From a virus, in IMG/VR virus record IMGVR_UViG_3300030117_006441, positions 1 to 54,287 of that record: 54,287 nt of DNA; one strand, given 5' to 3'. Numbering within the stretch: the first letter of the stretch is position 1; every line of letters begins with the position of its first letter. A model generated the notes under the pieces. It ran no database searches, was not told where the DNA came from, and saw nothing but the letters and a program-made list of their open reading frames with translations. Both the position numbers and the translations under genes were made by a program. Shown one piece after another: positions 43,877 to 51,708 of the stretch.

Positions 43877-44239
43877 TTTACTATCTCCTTTTATTTAAAT
43901 AACTATAAAATATTTATATATATTTATATTAAAAAAATCTATATGATTTTTAACTAAATTTCCTTTTTGGAAATCCGCCCGATAGGGCGGTTATACATAA
44001 AAAAGACCACACGATAAAATGCTACAATTTTGAAACCTTTTCTCTTCGTGAAGTAATATAATTTTTTACCATCTCCCTTCGACAAAATCTAGGATTGCTT
44101 TCCCAAAACCGACCAATTAGTCTGCAAAATTCGTAAGTCATTGTATTTCAGCAACTTACAGCTCAAAAATAATTCTTGATTTTTAAAATAAAAGTATATA
44201 ATATATGATATAATAAATTTATGAAAGGAGGTTATAGTT
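43877..44239. promoter_or_regulatory. divergent control region between early and late programmes
   Basis: A 363-base gap from which genes run both ways. It is very AT-rich near the leftward gene. Two adjacent hairpins lie in its centre: ATTTCC-TTTTT-GGAAAT (43958-43974) and CCGCCC-GATA-GGGCGG (43975-43990). A further pair GTAAGT/ACTTAC lies nearer 44130-44160. No clear consensus promoter is visible for the leftward genes, which would fit use of a phage-specified polymerase. It is also a candidate origin or operator region. Confidence 0.5.
44176..44204 (+). promoter_or_regulatory. sigma-70-type promoter for the late genes
   Basis: TTGATT (44176-44181), a 17-base spacer and TAATAT (44199-44204); an alternative TATAAT at 44197-44202 gives 15. 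It lies about 36 bases upstream of the first rightward ATG, which has its own strong AAAGGAGG. If real, host polymerase could transcribe the late genes. Confidence 0.5.
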
Positions 44240-44425
44240 ATGGCATTAAAAAAGTATATCCTAACTATAGAATATGATGATAACGGAGATAATTGTGAAT
44301 ATATTGAAGAACAAATCATTGACGATACCTCCGATAATAAACGAATAATATACGAGGCTGAACTCGATAAGTACTTTACTGATACAGATCTAGCATGTTT
44401 GTTAGATGACTTAGCGGAAGCATAA
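44240..44425 (+). CDS. first rightward protein, acidic (61 aa)
   Basis: A 61-aa acidic protein (KKYILTIEYDDNGDNCEYIEE...) after AAAGGAGG. A beta hairpin followed by a helix (DLACLLDDLAEA) resembles small phage modulators. Immediately followed by a GC-rich hairpin. Function not recognised. Confidence 0.65.
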   Translation: MALKKYILTIEYDDNGDNCEYIEEQIIDDTSDNKRIIYEAELDKYFTDTDLACLLDDLAEA

Positions 44426-44431
44426 GTAAGC

Positions 44432-44447
44432 GGCCGCTGGCGCGGCC
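44432..44447 (+). promoter_or_regulatory. GC-rich hairpin after the first rightward gene
   Basis: GGCCGC (44432-44437), TGGC loop, GCGGCC (44442-44447): a perfect 6-bp GC stem in an AT-rich genome, 7 bases after the stop. Only CTCGTT follows, so it is a weak terminator at best and may be an attenuator or anti-termination site between the first gene and the terminase genes. Confidence 0.5.
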
Positions 44448-44473
44448 TCGTTAATAACCAGGGAGATAAAATA

Positions 44474-44668
44474 ATGGACACATGGACATTAGGAGAAAAA
44501 TACAAAGCTCAACAAGAAGAGTTAAGAGAGTTAAAGGCTCGTGTTAAGTATATGGAGGAGTACCTAGCTACATTAACAAAGGGAAACAAAAAGGATGAGA
44601 AGCTACAAGATAAACAAAGTGGTTCATCACGTGTTCGAGCCACAAGACGAAATACCAAAAAGTCTTAA
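44474..44668 (+). CDS. small coiled-coil protein (64 aa)
   Basis: A 64-aa protein: a coiled coil (KYKAQQEELRELKARVKYMEE) followed by a basic tail (RVRATRRNTKKS). GGGAGA RBS. Its last 74 bases overlap the small terminase start in another frame. Possibly a packaging or DNA-binding accessory. Confidence 0.6.
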   Translation: MDTWTLGEKYKAQQEELRELKARVKYMEEYLATLTKGNKKDEKLQDKQSGSSRVRATRRNTKKS

Positions 44669-45329
44669 CGTATTAAGCGACTGGAGGAAAGGTCGAATTG
44701 GCGACTGGGTGAAGACGGATGACGAATGTGTTATTCAAGTATTAAGACGAGGGCAGATGTTACGCTCAAAAGGTAGAGATAAGGTCAGGGAATACATAGG
44801 TACGTGCACTGGCACATTTCCTATAGGACCCCGTGTAAAGATGGATGCATCTAAAAGGGCTAATATATACTCATTCGGGGGGAGTAAAAGCCCAGACACT
44901 ATTCTCTTAGACCGTGAAAATCTGACCAAAGCTGAATCTGTCTTCGTTTTATACGTATCTAAAGGTATGGCGATAGAGGAAGCATATATAAAAGCATTTC
45001 CTACAAATAATATTAGGTATGCAAAAGAAAAGTCGGCAAGTTTAATAAAGACTGAAAGGATTAAAACTGCTATGAAAGAAGAATTAAAGCCTGTATTAGA
45101 AGAATTAGGCATAAATGAAGAGTATATTATTAAAGGTATTAAATCAGAGGCTGAAACTGCTGATAAATCTGACACAAGATTAAAAGCTTTATTTAAATTA
45201 TCTGATATTATGGACTTAGAAGACAAAAATCAAACTAAAGTTACACAAATATCAGGAGCAGTATTTAAAGGGTTTGGAGAAGCTAACTTAGAAGAGGCAA
45301 AAAGACCTGTTGAGATAGAAAACAAATGA
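44595..45329 (+). CDS. terS: small terminase subunit-like protein (244 aa)
   Basis: The N-terminal 80 residues (GDWVKTDDECVIQVLRRGQ...EYIGTCTGTF) form a domain often found before phage small terminases. From residue about 108, LTKAESVFVLYVSKGMAIEEAYIKAFP...KSASLIKTERIKTAMKEEL matches the helix-turn-helix 'Terminase_2' pattern, followed by a conserved helix (DTRLKALFKLSDIMDL). It recognises phage DNA and regulates packaging. The position two genes before the large terminase supports this. Confidence 0.75.
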   Translation: MRSYKINKVVHHVFEPQDEIPKSLNVLSDWRKGRIGDWVKTDDECVIQVLRRGQMLRSKGRDKVREYIGTCTGTFPIGPRVKMDASKRANIYSFGGSKSPDTILLDRENLTKAESVFVLYVSKGMAIEEAYIKAFPTNNIRYAKEKSASLIKTERIKTAMKEELKPVLEELGINEEYIIKGIKSEAETADKSDTRLKALFKLSDIMDLEDKNQTKVTQISGAVFKGFGEANLEEAKRPVEIENK

Positions 45330-45508
45330 GTTTTTTTAAAACATTTGTAGAATATATTAAAGCAGATAAAGATATAATTAAATATAGACTTGATATATGT
45401 CAGAAATGTCCTTTTTTAAGCAATAATTCTAGATGCAGCCAATGTGGTTGTTTTATGAAAATTAAAACAGTAATAGGACCAGCACGATGTCCTGTTGGAA
45501 AGTGGTAA
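45326..45508 (+). CDS. small zinc-finger protein of terminase clusters (60 aa)
   Basis: A 60-aa protein with C-x2-C (CQKC), C-x2-C-x-C (CSQCGC) and a C-terminal CPVGKW, an arrangement common in small phage proteins next to terminase genes. Overlaps neighbours by ATGA and TAATG. It probably binds one or two zinc ions; its role is unknown, possibly in packaging or late regulation. Confidence 0.75.
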   Translation: MSFFKTFVEYIKADKDIIKYRLDICQKCPFLSNNSRCSQCGCFMKIKTVIGPARCPVGKW

Positions 45509-46245
45509 TGAAAGAAGTTAGCTTAATGAGTTTAGTAAACTCAGGTTTAAAAGATGTATTTGGTATTGGTGAAAAAAATTTATTGTCATATATAGAAACT
45601 TTAGACCTGAATGATCAAGAAACAAAAGAACAACTTGTTAAATATGCTCGTAGTGTAGCAACAGATAAGCTTACTGCAGTAGCTGGATCTCCATTACCTG
45701 GTACAGGATTACTACAAAATATATATACAGGTGATACTGGAGAATATTATGGTCAAAACTTATCTCATTTACGACAGCCTAACAATATGGAGTATTACAA
45801 TAATCTTGCAAACATTAAAAATGCTCCTAATTTAGTTGATATATTTTTTGAAAAAACTACTCCTGAAGCTGAAGGATTAACAAAAACAAGCTTAAGGCCT
45901 TCACAAGGCTACCCTTTTTACAATGAAGGTGAAAATGTATACGGGTTAAAAGATTATATTGATATATCTCCTATGTATAACAATTATCAATACTTAGATT
46001 ATTTGGATAAAAAGTTAAGCACTTTAAATCCAGGAGAAGGAACAGTAGTAGATAAACCAAATTATAATATGTCTGTAGATTTAGGTGAATCAAACTGGAG
46101 TTTAGGATTAGATTTACAAGGAAATCCTTATTTAGCTGTTGCTGATATATGGGATTTTGGTGGATCTACAGGAACATTTGGTTCTGTTATGGATAAACTT
46201 GGAAAACCTATTAATTTTTATGAAAGATTTTATTTAAATGAGTAA
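45508..46245 (+). CDS. unknown protein between zinc finger and large terminase (245 aa)
   Basis: The start is placed at the ATG at 45508 inside the upstream stop (MKEVSLMSLVNSG); an earlier frame start would overlap more. The N-terminus is helical (YIETLDLNDQETKEQLVKYARS); the remainder is Gly/Asn/Tyr-rich (PNYNMSVDLGESNWSLGLDLQ) with strand pairs. Overlaps the terminase start by 8 bases. No family recognised; a packaged or procapsid component is possible. Confidence 0.5.
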   Translation: MKEVSLMSLVNSGLKDVFGIGEKNLLSYIETLDLNDQETKEQLVKYARSVATDKLTAVAGSPLPGTGLLQNIYTGDTGEYYGQNLSHLRQPNNMEYYNNLANIKNAPNLVDIFFEKTTPEAEGLTKTSLRPSQGYPFYNEGENVYGLKDYIDISPMYNNYQYLDYLDKKLSTLNPGEGTVVDKPNYNMSVDLGESNWSLGLDLQGNPYLAVADIWDFGGSTGTFGSVMDKLGKPINFYERFYLNE

Positions 46246-47791
46246 TATTAATTTACGAAACGTATCTAAAGAAGAGGAAGCGTTAGAATTAGCTAAAAAA
46301 GATATGATTGCATTTGGAAAATTATTTTTACCAGATGATTTTATGAGGTCAGAAACTCCATTTTTTCATTATCAAGTAGCAGATATTATTTCAAACAAAG
46401 ATATTAAACAAACAGCAGTTATTTTACCTAGAGGACATGGAAAAACAGTACTTACAAAATGCAATATACTACATGATTTCGCTTTTACTAAGGAGCCATT
46501 GTTTTATGGATGGGTTGCGGCCTCTTCTAAAATTTCGGTCCCTAATCTCGATTATATTAAATACCACTTGGAGTATAATGATAAATTTTTGTATTATTTC
46601 GGTAATTTAAAAGGGAAGAAATGGACTGAAGATGATATTGAGCTTAAAAATGGTTGCAAACTTATTAGTAAGTCCAACTTATCAGGGATTAGAGGAGGCG
46701 CTAAGTTACACAAAAGATATGATCTTATCGTATTGGATGACTTTGAGGATGAAAATAATACCGTTACGCCTGAGTCTCGTGCTAAAATTAGTAATCTTGT
46801 TACAGCTGTTGTATTTCCTGCTCTTGAACCTGGTACTGGTCGTCTTCGGATTAATGGGACTCCTGTTCACTTCGATGCTTTCATACAAAACATACTTGTT
46901 GGTTATGACCAAGCTAAAAAACGTGGTGAAAAATATAGTTGGGAAGTAATTACATACAAAGCAATACTTAAAGATGGTACACCATTATGGCCTTCATGGT
47001 TTGGTGAAGAAGAAATGGAAAGAAAGAAAAAGTTTTATGCTGACTCTGGTCAGCCTCAAAAATTCTATCAAGAGTATATGATGGAAGTTCAAAGTAAAGA
47101 GGATTCAATCTTTACAAGAGAGCATATAAAGTATTGGGAGGGAAGTTTTAGATACGATGAAGATACAGAAGTATCATATATTATTAACAAAGGTGAGGAA
47201 ATACCTGTTAATGTTTTTGCTGGTATTGACCCTGCCACTGATAGCACTAGGAGAGATACTGACTTTAGTGTTTTATTATATGTTGCAGTGGATGTTAATA
47301 ATAATGTATATGTATTAGATTATGTTAGAAAACGTTCTATACCTGTTTTGGGCATTCCTGGAGAAAGTAAAAAAGGGATTGTGGATTATATTTTTGATTA
47401 TAACAAAATATATCGTCCTTCCATACATACAATTGAGGATACGAGTATGTCCAAACCAGTTTTCCAAGCATTGGTATCAGAAATGCGTAGACGAAACGAC
47501 TTTAGCGTTAAATACAATGCAGAAAAACCTGGTACAAGAATGTCGAAACGTGATAGGATTCAAGAAATATTGGCACAAAGATTTTCAATAGGAAGTGTTC
47601 ATTTAAAAAAAGAACAATATGAATTGCAACACGAAATATTAATTTTTGGTCCACGTATGGGTCATGATGATACAATAGATGCTTTAGCTTATGCTTGTAA
47701 GTATGCTCATCCACCAAAGTCCATGCAAAAAAATAAAAGTGGAGATTGGTATAAACATAAACCCTCAGCAAAAAGCTGGGTAATAGCTTAG
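46238..47791 (+). CDS. terL: large terminase subunit (517 aa)
   Basis: The ATPase domain has Walker A LPRGHGKT (63-70, K69) and Walker B YDLIVLDDFEDE (D167, D168, E170), a C-motif-like INGTP, and the RNase H-like nuclease domain with AGIDPATDS (metal-binding Asp) and GHDDTIDALAYA near the end. It translocates DNA into the procapsid and cuts concatemers. Length and motif order are standard. Confidence 0.95.
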   Translation: MSNINLRNVSKEEEALELAKKDMIAFGKLFLPDDFMRSETPFFHYQVADIISNKDIKQTAVILPRGHGKTVLTKCNILHDFAFTKEPLFYGWVAASSKISVPNLDYIKYHLEYNDKFLYYFGNLKGKKWTEDDIELKNGCKLISKSNLSGIRGGAKLHKRYDLIVLDDFEDENNTVTPESRAKISNLVTAVVFPALEPGTGRLRINGTPVHFDAFIQNILVGYDQAKKRGEKYSWEVITYKAILKDGTPLWPSWFGEEEMERKKKFYADSGQPQKFYQEYMMEVQSKEDSIFTREHIKYWEGSFRYDEDTEVSYIINKGEEIPVNVFAGIDPATDSTRRDTDFSVLLYVAVDVNNNVYVLDYVRKRSIPVLGIPGESKKGIVDYIFDYNKIYRPSIHTIEDTSMSKPVFQALVSEMRRRNDFSVKYNAEKPGTRMSKRDRIQEILAQRFSIGSVHLKKEQYELQHEILIFGPRMGHDDTIDALAYACKYAHPPKSMQKNKSGDWYKHKPSAKSWVIA

Positions 47792-47799
47792 GAGATAGA

Positions 47800-47958
47800 A
47801 TGCATAGAAAAAAATTATTAAAATTTCCTACAATAAAATCTGGATTTAAAAGTATGGGAATAAAAAGAAAGCCTGGGTCTGGAGGTTCAAGAAGAATGGG
47901 AACTCCTACAATGGGTAATATATTAACGGGTCGAAGAAATAACAGAAAGAAAATGTAA
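47800..47958 (+). CDS. small Lys/Arg-rich protein (52 aa)
   Basis: A 52-aa basic protein with GGAGA upstream of the ATG at 47800 (SGFKSMGIKRKPGSGGSRRM, ending RRNNRKKM). Between terminase and portal. Similar to other tiny basic late proteins at 6446 and 7093. Possibly a DNA- or scaffold-binding minor virion protein. Confidence 0.55.
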   Translation: MHRKKLLKFPTIKSGFKSMGIKRKPGSGGSRRMGTPTMGNILTGRRNNRKKM

Positions 47959-47960
47959 TT

Positions 47961-48098
47961 ATGAAAATGCATATTTGACCATATAAAGGTACACCTCATT
48001 CGGTGAATGAGAAACACAAAAAAGCTCCAAAAGGTCAAAAACATTGGAGTGGTACACAGTTTATGTTAGCAAACAATACATATAAAGAAGGTAAATAA
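47961..48098 (+). pseudogene. small gene interrupted by in-frame TGA (45 codons)
   Basis: From the ATG at 47961 a frame runs to TAA at 48096-48098, which overlaps the next ATG (TAATG) exactly as real genes do here, but codon 6 is TGA (47976-47978). Reading it as Trp gives MKMHIWPYKGTPHS..., a normal-looking small basic protein. Options are a sequencing error, a nonsense mutation or stop read-through. TGA is used as a true stop elsewhere (for example 14417-14419). Confidence 0.45.
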
Positions 48099-48361
48099 TG
48101 TCAACAAAAAAAACACCAGCATGGCAAAGAAAAGAAGGTAAAAGCCCTAGTGGAGGTTTAAATGCTAAGGGTAGAGCTTCTTATAAGGGAGGCACACTTA
48201 AAGCTCCTGTAACACAAAAAAATCCAAAAGGAAAAGCAAAAGGGAGGAAAGCTAGTTTTTGCGCAAGAATGAGTGGTATGAAAAGAAAGTTGACTGGAGC
48301 TAAAAAACAAAATGATCCTAATAGCAGGATAAATAAATCATTAAAAAAATGGAATTGTTAA
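48098..48361 (+). CDS. conserved small basic late protein, DUF6321-like (87 aa)
   Basis: WQRKEGKSPSGGLNAKGRASY, KAPV, GRKASFCARMSGMKRKL and DPNSRINKSLKKWNC are segments I recognise from a conserved small phage protein found beside podovirus portal genes. Highly basic. Its role is unknown to me; binding to DNA or scaffold in the head is possible. Confidence 0.75.
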   Translation: MSTKKTPAWQRKEGKSPSGGLNAKGRASYKGGTLKAPVTQKNPKGKAKGRKASFCARMSGMKRKLTGAKKQNDPNSRINKSLKKWNC

Positions 48362-48374
48362 ATAAGGAATTATC

Positions 48375-50675
48375 ATGGCAAAAAGAATAGATAAAAATGC
48401 ATTAAGAATAAAAGATATATTTGAGATAGCAAATAATGAATACAGAGCTCAATGGGAGTATGTAAACCAAAAAGGTGTAGATTTTGCTAACGACAATCAA
48501 TTAACTGATGAAGAGAGGGTTGCATTAGAAGAACAAGGGATGCCCACCTTCACAATAAACCGCATAATGCCTGTAGTAGAAATGTTAAATTTTTACGCCA
48601 CAGCAAATCAACCTAGATGGCAAGCCATTGGAGCAGAAGGTAGTGACATAGATGTTGCTGCAGTTTTTGCTGATATGGCTGATTATATATGGGACCATTC
48701 TGATGGATCCTCTCTTTATGCTAATGCAATTAATGATGCTGTAACTAAAGGAATTGGATATTTACATGTTACTGTTGATATAGATTCTGATAATGGTATG
48801 GGTGATGTTGTTATTAAAAATCCAGAACCTTTTGATGTATTTGTAGATCCTAAATCTAGAGATATTTTATTTCGTGATGCATCATTTATTTTAATTAGAA
48901 AAATTTTACCTAAAAAACATTTAATGTCTATTTACCCTGATTATAAAGCAAAAATTAAAAAAGCTGGTTCAGTAAATGATAGTGAATATGATTATAGTGA
49001 AAAGTCTAGAGATACACATATGAAAGATTTTGGTTATAAAGATATTGATTCTAGTGAAAGCATTAATGACGCTGGTGAAAGAGATGAGGCTGTTGAATAT
49101 TTTGAAATATATGAAAAAGTTAAAATTAAATATGTTAATGTTTTTTATCAAGAACCATTAACAAGAGAAATTTTACAACAAATACAGCAGCAGGTTTCTG
49201 TACAAATGCAAGAAATGCAAGCTGAAATGCAAGTATCATTTTTAGAGCAACAAAAAAGTTTAGAAATGGCTTTACAATCTGGTGAAATGATACCAGAAAG
49301 ATATGAGTTAGAAATACAAAAATTGCAACAAGGAATGCAACAACAGTTGCAACAAGCTGAACAACAAATGACTGCTAATATGCAAAAAGAAGCAAGCATA
49401 GTGCAGAATATTGTTATAAGTGATAAAGAATATAAAATATTAATTAAAGATGAAAAATTTAATAATAAAATAGTAGATACTGTTTCATTTTACGGGACAA
49501 GAATACAAAAATGTTGTGTTGCTGGAGATCAAACATTATTAATGAAAGTTTTACCTGAAGGGATTACAGAATATCCTATTATACCTTTTCATTATAAATG
49601 GACAGGAACACCTTATCCAATATCTGCTGTATCTCCATTAATTGGAAAACAAAGAGAAGTAAATAAATCGCATCAATTGTTAATACATAATGCATCGTTA
49701 GGTTCTTCATTAAGATGGATGCATGAAGAAGGTAGTATTGATACTGATTATTGGGAAAAATATGCTAGTTCTCCTGGTGCATTATTACCTATAAGACCTG
49801 GGTCTCAAGCTCCACAAGCTGTGCAACCTGCTCCTTTAAATAGCGCATTTTTTAATATTGTTCAAGGTGCAAAAAATGATATGGAGTATTTAGCTGGTAT
49901 ATATTCTTCTATGATGGGTGATGCTCAAGGAGCTAGTGAAACATATAGAGGTATGCTTGCTATGGATGAATATGGAACAAGAAGAATTAAACAATGGATG
50001 CAAAATTGTTTAGAACCAGGATTAAAACAACTTGGAGAATCTGTAAAACAATTTACACAATCAGTATATACGGCTCATAAAGTTTTTAGAATTGTACAGC
50101 CAAGCGCTATACAAGAGCAAAGAGAAATAGAAATCAATATACCTTTATATAATGATTTAGGTGAAGCAATTGGTAAGTTAAAAGATTATGGAGCTGCAAA
50201 ATTTGATGTTAGAATTATTGCAGGATCTACAATGCCAGTTAACAGATGGGCATATTTAGCTGAATTAAAAGATATGTTGCAAATGGGTATAGTAGATGAT
50301 GTAGCTGTATTAGCAGAAACAGATTTAAAAAATAAAGAACAAATTATGAAAAGAAAAAGTTTATATTCTCAAATGCAAGGTCAAATATCTTCTATGGAAC
50401 AACAAATAAAAGATTCTGCAGGAACTATAGAAACTTTACAAAGACAATTAGTCCAAGCTGGTATAAAAGATAAAGTAAATCAAGCTGAAGTTGAAATAGC
50501 TAAAAAACAATCTGAAATAGATGGAAATAACAATAAAGCATTTTTAGAAACGCAAGCAAAACAAAAATTTGCACAAAAAGTTATTACAGATGAAGCCAAT
50601 CAACAAAAAGAAAGAATTAAGATGGAAGCAGATAATATAATAAAAAACTTGCAACCTAATAATAAAAGTAATTAG
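48375..50675 (+). CDS. portal protein, P22-like (766 aa)
   Basis: The N-terminal region (YVNQKGVDFANDNQLTDEER, FTINRIMPVVEMLNFYATANQP, NPEPFDVFVDPKSRDI) reads as a P22-type portal wing/clip. Residues about 255-340 contain a Gln/Met-rich coiled coil (EILQQIQQQVSVQMQEMQ). Residues about 430-540 (SPLIGKQREVNKSHQLLIHN, GASETYRGMLAMDEYGTRRIK) match the stem/crown core. A long helical C-terminus (from about 650) may form a barrel. The dodecameric ring at one capsid vertex. Confidence 0.85.
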   Translation: MAKRIDKNALRIKDIFEIANNEYRAQWEYVNQKGVDFANDNQLTDEERVALEEQGMPTFTINRIMPVVEMLNFYATANQPRWQAIGAEGSDIDVAAVFADMADYIWDHSDGSSLYANAINDAVTKGIGYLHVTVDIDSDNGMGDVVIKNPEPFDVFVDPKSRDILFRDASFILIRKILPKKHLMSIYPDYKAKIKKAGSVNDSEYDYSEKSRDTHMKDFGYKDIDSSESINDAGERDEAVEYFEIYEKVKIKYVNVFYQEPLTREILQQIQQQVSVQMQEMQAEMQVSFLEQQKSLEMALQSGEMIPERYELEIQKLQQGMQQQLQQAEQQMTANMQKEASIVQNIVISDKEYKILIKDEKFNNKIVDTVSFYGTRIQKCCVAGDQTLLMKVLPEGITEYPIIPFHYKWTGTPYPISAVSPLIGKQREVNKSHQLLIHNASLGSSLRWMHEEGSIDTDYWEKYASSPGALLPIRPGSQAPQAVQPAPLNSAFFNIVQGAKNDMEYLAGIYSSMMGDAQGASETYRGMLAMDEYGTRRIKQWMQNCLEPGLKQLGESVKQFTQSVYTAHKVFRIVQPSAIQEQREIEINIPLYNDLGEAIGKLKDYGAAKFDVRIIAGSTMPVNRWAYLAELKDMLQMGIVDDVAVLAETDLKNKEQIMKRKSLYSQMQGQISSMEQQIKDSAGTIETLQRQLVQAGIKDKVNQAEVEIAKKQSEIDGNNNKAFLETQAKQKFAQKVITDEANQQKERIKMEADNIIKNLQPNNKSN

Positions 50676-50710
50676 ATTACGAGCAAATTTCTTAACATAA
50701 AGGAGAAATA

Positions 50711-51616
50711 ATGGTAAAAGAAGAAGAAGGTAACTCAATTACATCATCAGAACAAGAAGTAAATGATGCTGTATTTGACTCTGACAATTTCTTTGACGAA
50801 CTTGAAAATTCTGTAAATGGAATGCAGTCTGATGGGGAAGACAAAGTTGTTGACACAAACAAGGTAACCCAGGATAATAGCGGCTCCGAAATGGTAACCC
50901 GCAATAATGATTCTGGATCCGAACAAGTGGAATGGGAAAATGAGAACAACCCATATAAAAAAAGATACACGGATTCAAGCAGAGAAGCTACAAAAATGTA
51001 TGAAGAGCTTAGAGACTTGAAACCCTTCGTGCCAGTTCTTGAAGCAATGAAAAGAGACAGTGGTCTTGTTGATCATGTACGTAGTTATTTGAAAAATGGT
51101 GGTGCACCTAATCAATCTATTCAAGAAAAATTAAATTTACCTAAAGATTTTGAATATGATGCTAATGAAGCTATTACTGACCCTGAGTCAGACTCAGCTA
51201 AAGTACAGCAAGCTCATATTGATAGTCTAGTTCAAAGTAGAGTAAATCAAGTATTGACTAGAGAAAAGGCAAATGCACAACAAATGCAACAAAGGTTAAT
51301 GTTAAAAAAACAGGAAGTTGACTTTATTAAAAAACATAATATGACTCAAGAGCAGTTTGAAGCATTTAAAAATGCTGCAGCTAATAGAAAAATGACATTA
51401 GATGATGCATATTATATTATTAATAAAGATAAAACAAATACTAATGTTGCAAATAGCACAAAAAAAGACATGCTAAATCAAATGAAAAATGTACGTAATA
51501 TTCCAACAAGTGCTTCTGACTCAAATAATCAAGGTAACTCACAAAAATCACCAGACCAAAAAGTCTTTGATAGTATGTTAGGCCTTGATAATGATGTAGA
51601 TAACTTGTTCGGGTAG
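50711..51616 (+). CDS. scaffolding-like protein (301 aa)
   Basis: A 301-aa acidic, Ser/Asn/Gln-rich protein. The N-terminus is strongly acidic (EEEGNSITSSEQEVND). A coiled coil covers about residues 185-235 (NQVLTREKANAQQMQQRLMLK). The position between portal and capsid genes, charge and helix content fit an internal scaffold. No protease motif visible. Confidence 0.7.
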   Translation: MVKEEEGNSITSSEQEVNDAVFDSDNFFDELENSVNGMQSDGEDKVVDTNKVTQDNSGSEMVTRNNDSGSEQVEWENENNPYKKRYTDSSREATKMYEELRDLKPFVPVLEAMKRDSGLVDHVRSYLKNGGAPNQSIQEKLNLPKDFEYDANEAITDPESDSAKVQQAHIDSLVQSRVNQVLTREKANAQQMQQRLMLKKQEVDFIKKHNMTQEQFEAFKNAAANRKMTLDDAYYIINKDKTNTNVANSTKKDMLNQMKNVRNIPTSASDSNNQGNSQKSPDQKVFDSMLGLDNDVDNLFG

Positions 51617-51664
51617 ATGCCTTAAATCATCTTCCGAACTTAATTTAAACAAACCTGACCGAAG

Positions 51665-51677
51665 GCACATGTTGTGC
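51665..51677 (+). promoter_or_regulatory. small hairpin in the capsid-gene leader
   Basis: GCACA-TGT-TGTGC, a perfect 5-bp stem with a 3-base loop, lies 31 bases before the capsid ATG, in a 92-base gap. The 5-7 bp stem with 3-base loop is the size of the hairpin promoters used by the virion RNA polymerase of phage N4, though that enzyme is of a different family. Confidence 0.35.
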
Positions 51678-51708
51678 AGCTGAGTGATGGTTAAAAGGAG
51701 ATGATTAA

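Noticed and set aside
44735-45226. Open frame antisense to the small terminase gene
   Set aside because: Fully contained in a well-supported gene on the + strand with no start signal of its own.
47508-48044. Long open frame on the minus strand across the end of the terminase gene
   Set aside because: It overlaps strong coding sequence on the other strand, lacks an RBS and is low in complexity, typical of AT-rich antisense frames.
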